Shown here: positions 4,877 to 6,910 of the stretch, in pieces
How positions within the stretch are numbered: position 1 is the stretch's first letter
Layout of the letters: each line of letters starts with the position of its first letter
Assembly (NCBI GenBank): GCA_003504855.1
Contig: DNZD01000364.1
Location: 1 to 6,910, forward strand
Reading direction: 5' to 3'
DNA length: 6,910 nt
From: Cytophagales bacterium
GTDB lineage: Bacteria > Bacteroidota > Bacteroidia > Cytophagales > Cyclobacteriaceae
Notes under the pieces: model-generated
Databases searched by the model: none
What the model was told of the DNA's origin: nothing
Seen by the model: the letters and a program-made list of their open reading frames with translations, nothing else
Translations under genes and position numbers: made by a program

Positions 4877-6910
4877 CTAACCTTCGAGGGCCTGGTTGAC
4901 AATTTTTTCCTGTTCTGCCTTGTGTACTTTGGAGTAGCCGGTTGCCGGTGAAGCACTGGCCTTCCGTGCAATAAATTCAATCTCCTGCTTGGGCATCATG
5001 CGCTGAATAAAGGACAAGGGTCCCATATTGGCTGGCTCTTCCTGTGCCCACACCAGTTTCGCCGATTTATACTTCTTGATAATGGCCTTGATCTGCGTTT
5101 CCGGGAACGGATATAGCTGCTCCAGGCGAACAATGGCTACATCTTTTACCTTCTTCTTGCCTTGTGCTTCCAGCAGGTCATAGTAAATTTTTCCTGAGCA
5201 CATCACCACGCGCTTCACATCTTTAGCGGCCACATTGACATCATCCAATACCTCCTGGAAACTTCCATTGGTAAATTCCTTCAACGGCGATACCACCGCG
5301 GGATGACGCAGCAACGACTTAGGTGAAAAAACAATACAAGGCTTGCGGAAATGCCACGTTACCTGACGGCGCAACAAATGGAAAATATTGGCCGGGGTTG
5401 TCGGGTTCGTTACAATCATATTGTATTCGGCCGCCAGTTGAAGGAATCGCTCGGGCCGGCAACTGGAGTGTTCCGGTCCCTGTCCTTCGTAACCGTGGGG
5501 CAGCAACATCACAAGACCATTCATCCGTTGCCACTTGGATTCGGCGCTGGAGATAAACTGGTCGATCATGACCTGAGCACCATTTACAAAATCACCAAAC
5601 TGTGCTTCCCAGATTACCAGGGCATGTGGACTTGACATGGCGTAACCATATTCAAATCCCAATACACCAAACTCTGACAACAAGGAGTTGTAAATATGGA
5701 ATGACTGCTGATCCGCCTGGATATGATCCAGTCCGCAATAGGGCTCGTTGGTGTTGGCATCAAAGAAATAAGCGTGGCGGTGCGAGAATGTTCCCCGCTT
5801 CACGTCCTGTCCGGACATGCGCACAGGGGTGCCCTCGGCCAACAATGATCCATAGGCCAGCAATTCGGCTTCGGCCCATCCCAATACCTTGTCATCAAAG
5901 AATGCGGTTTTGCGATCCTTCAACAACTTTTCAATTTGCTTCAACGGCTTGAAACCTTCAGGAATAGTAATGAGCGACTTGGCCACTTTATCCACGGTGG
6001 CTTGCTTGATGCTGGTGTCCGGCGATTTCTCAAAATCTTCCGGCTTGGCGCGCACCATCCGCTCCCACTCTTCTTCTAACTTCTGCGGCTTGTAAGGCAA
6101 TGGCTTCTGCTTCACTTCATTCAACCGGTCCTGCAACTGGTTTCTGAAGTTCTTATCCATTTCATCAGCCAAAGCGGCGTCTACATCACCACGTTCTATC
6201 AATTTCTTGACATAGATCTCCCGGGGATTCGGGTGCTTGGCAATAATGTTATAGAGTTTCGGTTGTGTGAATTTGGGTTCATCACTTTCATTGTGTCCGT
6301 GCCGGCGGTAGCACAGCATGTCGATGAAAATATCTTTTCCGAATTTCTGCCGGTATTCTACTGCGAGTTTAGAACAAAAGGTCACTGCTTCTGCGTCATC
6401 TCCATTCACGTGCAGCACCGGTGCATCAATGATCTTGGCTACATCCGTACAATAGATGGCAGAACGCGCATCTTCATAGTCGGTGGTAAATCCAACCTGG
6501 TTGTTGATCACAAAGTGGATGGTGCCTCCGGTCGAATAGCCTTCCAACCCAGACATCTGAGTTAATTCGTACACGATACCCTGTCCTGCGACGGCAGCAT
6601 CACCGTGAATGAGGATGGCCATGGCTTGTGACTTACCCTTGTACTCATCGTCGATCTGTCCTCGCGTATATCCCAGTACCAATGAGTCCACCACCTCGAG
6701 GTGCGAGGGGTTGGGGGTAAGCTTTACATAAATCTTATTGCCGGAAGGAGTCTGGATGTGACTGGCGTATCCAAGGTGATACTTTACATCCCCGTCGCCC
6801 ATGGTAAGGTCAGGGTTGATGTTGCCTTCAAACTCGGTAAAAATCTGCTCATACGTTTTGCCCAGGATATTGGACAACACATTGAGGCGCCCGCGGTGGG
6901 CCATGCCGAT
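4877..6910 (-). CDS. odhA: 2-oxoglutarate dehydrogenase E1 component (N-terminus outside window)
   Basis: The gene (sucA in E. coli) encodes the thiamine diphosphate enzyme that decarboxylates 2-oxoglutarate and succinylates the lipoyl groups of E2. The visible 677 residues start inside the conserved IGMAHRGRLN motif, whose His lies near residue 260 in the E. coli enzyme, so roughly 250 N-terminal residues are missing. The Met at 6902-6904 is not the true start. Counting from that Met, the motifs are the ThDP/Mg2+-binding GDAAVAGQG (101-109) through NNQVGFTT (134-141), RRHGHNESDEP (200-210), SGQDVKRGTFSHRH (364-377), the pyrimidine-domain EAQFGDFVNGAQ (433-444), HGYEGQGPEHSS (470-481), RLEQLYPFP (593-601), WAQEEPANMGP (619-629) and the C-terminal ASPATGYSKVH (651-661). 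There is no fused acyltransferase domain like that of actinobacterial Kgd; E2 is encoded by the next gene. No frameshift is seen. It is the first visible gene of the operon, and its promoter lies beyond base 6910. Confidence 0.97.
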   Translation of the reverse strand: MGMAHRGRLNVLSNILGKTYEQIFTEFEGNINPDLTMGDGDVKYHLGYASHIQTPSGNKIYVKLTPNPSHLEVVDSLVLGYTRGQIDDEYKGKSQAMAILIHGDAAVAGQGIVYELTQMSGLEGYSTGGTIHFVINNQVGFTTDYEDARSAIYCTDVAKIIDAPVLHVNGDDAEAVTFCSKLAVEYRQKFGKDIFIDMLCYRRHGHNESDEPKFTQPKLYNIIAKHPNPREIYVKKLIERGDVDAALADEMDKNFRNQLQDRLNEVKQKPLPYKPQKLEEEWERMVRAKPEDFEKSPDTSIKQATVDKVAKSLITIPEGFKPLKQIEKLLKDRKTAFFDDKVLGWAEAELLAYGSLLAEGTPVRMSGQDVKRGTFSHRHAYFFDANTNEPYCGLDHIQADQQSFHIYNSLLSEFGVLGFEYGYAMSSPHALVIWEAQFGDFVNGAQVMIDQFISSAESKWQRMNGLVMLLPHGYEGQGPEHSSCRPERFLQLAAEYNMIVTNPTTPANIFHLLRRQVTWHFRKPCIVFSPKSLLRHPAVVSPLKEFTNGSFQEVLDDVNVAAKDVKRVVMCSGKIYYDLLEAQGKKKVKDVAIVRLEQLYPFPETQIKAIIKKYKSAKLVWAQEEPANMGPLSFIQRMMPKQEIEFIARKASASPATGYSKVHKAEQEKIVNQALEG

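Noticed and set aside
5323..5952. Open frames of 77-116 codons on the plus strand opposite odhA
   Set aside because: They lie fully antisense to an intact, strongly conserved E1 gene, have unnatural composition and no recognisable motif. They are what codon bias on the opposite strand produces.
6902..6904. The Met at 6902-6904 as the true start of odhA
   Set aside because: It lies inside the conserved IGMAHRGRLN motif, and the frame remains open to the window edge with Ile-Gly before it, as in known E1 enzymes. The gene is truncated by the window, not short.
1..6910. Mobile elements, defence genes, CRISPR arrays or a new multi-gene system
   Set aside because: All but about 200 bases are accounted for by five genes of recognisable families, with no direct repeats, transposase or integrase motifs, or shift in composition.

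Overview
The window looks like ordinary chromosome from a Bacteroidota, probably Cytophagales-like, bacterium; this assignment is an inference. It rests on three things: a DUF4105/Lnb-type membrane protein, the absence of recognisable Shine-Dalgarno sequences at all four visible starts, and a TACTTTTG box five bases upstream of one start that matches the Bacteroidota -7 promoter consensus TAnnTTTG. Base composition and codon use look uniform, and I see no insertion sequences, phage genes, tRNA, rRNA or CRISPR.

Layout. Bases 1-611 (minus strand) hold the N-terminal 203 codons of a radical SAM protein that runs off the left edge. A 70-base divergent spacer separates it from a plus-strand gene at 682-1845, which encodes a signal peptide, a periplasmic DUF4105 domain and five C-terminal transmembrane helices. 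This is the layout of Lnb, the lipoprotein N-acyltransferase described in Bacteroides. A strong A/T-flanked hairpin at 1864-1899 lies between this gene and the convergent genes to its right and can end transcription from both sides.

From 1914 to the right edge, three minus-strand genes form a compact operon transcribed right to left. They are odhA/sucA (E1, thiamine-dependent 2-oxoglutarate dehydrogenase, N-terminus outside the window), odhB/sucB (E2, dihydrolipoyl succinyltransferase, with two lipoyl domains) and lpdA (E3, dihydrolipoyl dehydrogenase). The gaps are only 27 and 35 bases. Together they encode the whole 2-oxoglutarate dehydrogenase complex of the TCA cycle: E1 decarboxylates 2-oxoglutarate, E2 carries the succinyl group on lipoyl lysines and passes it to CoA, and E3 reoxidises the dihydrolipoyl groups with NAD+.

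No gene-free stretch exceeds 70 bases. I found no convincing new multi-gene system. The points most worth a second look are the Lnb-like enzyme, the tandem lipoyl domains in E2, and the leaderless-type promoter of the radical SAM gene.
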